The notes under the pieces: model-generated
What the model was told of the DNA's origin: nothing
Databases searched by the model: none
Seen by the model: the letters and a program-made list of their open reading frames with translations, nothing else
Shown here: positions 41,012 to 41,659 of the stretch, piece by piece
Position numbering within the stretch: the stretch's first letter is position 1
How the letters are laid out: each line of letters begins with the position of its first letter
Translations under genes and position numbers: made by a program
Assembly (NCBI GenBank): GCA_023266115.1
Contig: JAHFRU010000021.1
Span: forward strand, 1-41,659
Source: Gammaproteobacteria bacterium
GTDB lineage: Bacteria > Pseudomonadota > Gammaproteobacteria > VBWC01
DNA: 41,659 nt
Direction: 5' to 3'

Positions 41012-41329
41012 ATGGTAGATAACGCTTATCCGGATTGTTGGGCATGCAAATATTTTATTCATGATAACTCTCGTTGTATTAATCATGACGTGAGAATACC
41101 GTATCCTATCGACAAAAATGGCCAAAAGCGCTATATGGAGCCAATTTGTAGTAATTATTGTCCTACAAGTGAGCGAGCATATACAGACGAATTAAGTCGA
41201 TGGTTAAAAATATCTGCACCAGATCCGCAGCATCTCTATGCGTTCGTAAAAGGATTTGGTTGTACCAAGCGATGCAAGATAAGTATTGAAGGGCTTAAGC
41301 TTGGCGACTACAAAGAAGAGCCAGCATAA
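41012..41329 (+). CDS. Small Cys-rich protein, candidate immunity to tip 2
   Basis: 105 residues from the ATG at 41012, which has GGAGG eight bases upstream (a GTG 15 bases earlier is less likely). Seven Cys occur, in the pattern CWACKYF, SRC, ICSNYC, and GCTKRC, so a zinc or other metal site is possible. There is no signal or membrane segment, fitting a cytoplasmic immunity protein against a cytoplasm-acting ADP-ribosyltransferase. It is AT-rich like the preceding tip and starts 45 bases after it. No family is recognised; the role is inferred from position. Confidence 0.75.
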   Translation: MVDNAYPDCWACKYFIHDNSRCINHDVRIPYPIDKNGQKRYMEPICSNYCPTSERAYTDELSRWLKISAPDPQHLYAFVKGFGCTKRCKISIEGLKLGDYKEEPA

Positions 41330-41547
41330 TTTACACAATGGAACGAGAGATTCTGGCGTCAGGGCTCGATTGATACGCAAAGGATCAATGGAAGGATCGA
41401 TAGGGTCAGACTGAGCTGATGTTCTCCAGTTTAACGGACCACTAACTAGCGACTAACGCCGCGCTCTCGAATACCCACGGTGCCACCATCCCAATATCGT
41501 TTGTGGCGAGCATCGTCCGGTAATCTACGGCGGCATACTGCTTGGGT
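41330..41547. other. Gene-less stretch between the toxin locus and an IS30-type element
   Basis: No gene is seen. The right part probably contains the IS terminal sequence (CTAACTAGCGACTAACGCCG near 41440-41460), but the exact end cannot be fixed with one element border in view. Confidence 0.4.
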
Positions 41548-41659
41548 TCAAGGAGTCGTCGCAACACCGGTTTGTTGAGCCAAGTATAGTAGTTTATCGA
41601 GCGCCTCGGCAGGCGTCCTCCATCCGAGTGTTTTACGGGGTCTGCTGTTGAGGGCCAGA
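41548..41659 (-). mobile_element. IS30-family transposase, C-terminal part (runs off window)
   Basis: The minus-strand frame entering from the window edge reads LALNSRPRKTLGWRTPAEAL, then DKLLYLAQQTGVATTP and a stop at 41548-41550. The LNxRPRKxLGxRTPxE pattern is the conserved C-terminus of IS30-family transposases. Only 36 codons are visible; whether the element is intact cannot be said. It bounds the toxin-like locus on the right. Confidence 0.85.

Overview
The window is GC-rich chromosomal DNA, most likely from a gammaproteobacterium. It carries close homologues of the enterobacterial housekeeping proteins YbiT, YceH, YaiI and GlpE, plus a CspA-type protein, a TfoX-N protein and metal-resistance genes. 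The genus cannot be read from the sequence. I saw no rRNA, tRNA or CRISPR array.

Left end (1-4243, minus strand): a compact block of secreted-hydrolase-like genes. A class-3 lipase (1148-2653) and the next gene (1-702, cut by the window edge) have unrelated N-termini joined to almost the same Asp-rich, calcium-binding-like module. A 3' remnant of the same module lies at 3926-4243. Genes for small exported proteins (2691-3494, 702-1151) alternate with them, and the overlaps ATGA and TAATG couple the last three. This looks like an effector/immunity array whose members share a C-terminal module. Two module copies carry an in-frame ~54-57 bp repeat insertion at different places.

Middle (4245-31115): ordinary single genes and short operons. 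They are chrA plus an MFS transporter, a GAF-GGDEF-EAL protein with a degenerate GGDEF site, an SLC13/TrkA-C permease, cytochrome b561, a 2OG-Fe(II) oxygenase, two secreted or anchored unknowns, a COG4705 membrane protein, a SnoaL-like protein, ybiT, yaiI, a csp gene, yceH and glpE. A MoaD/ThiS-like gene is coupled to an Asp-box repeat gene. Then come a TfoX-N protein, an EamA transporter, a lipoprotein, a porin with a PstS-like protein, and a small mercury operon (merR, 19-bp-spacer promoter, merF, GDCCVxC gene). A MITE family with terminal inverted repeats and TA target duplications is scattered here. Two 274-bp copies lie in opposite orientation, one of them inside the mercury operon.

Right end (31378-41659): IS remnants border a polymorphic-toxin-like locus. 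A secreted multidomain protein (31950-34340, apparently 3'-truncated) overlaps by one base a secreted protein with a transglutaminase-like domain (34340-37276). That protein ends in a hydrophobic, AT-rich tip and is followed by a GTG-started polytopic membrane protein, a candidate immunity protein. Next comes a second copy of the carrier without a signal peptide (37811-40966). It opens with 320 bp identical to the first copy and ends in a different AT-rich tip resembling HYD1-type ADP-ribosyltransferases, followed by a small Cys-rich candidate immunity gene (41012-41329). The layout is that of a toxin with a stored, silent second tip, reachable by recombination across the 320-bp repeat. The catalytic Cys of the transglutaminase fold is missing in both copies. 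An IS30-type transposase end closes the window.
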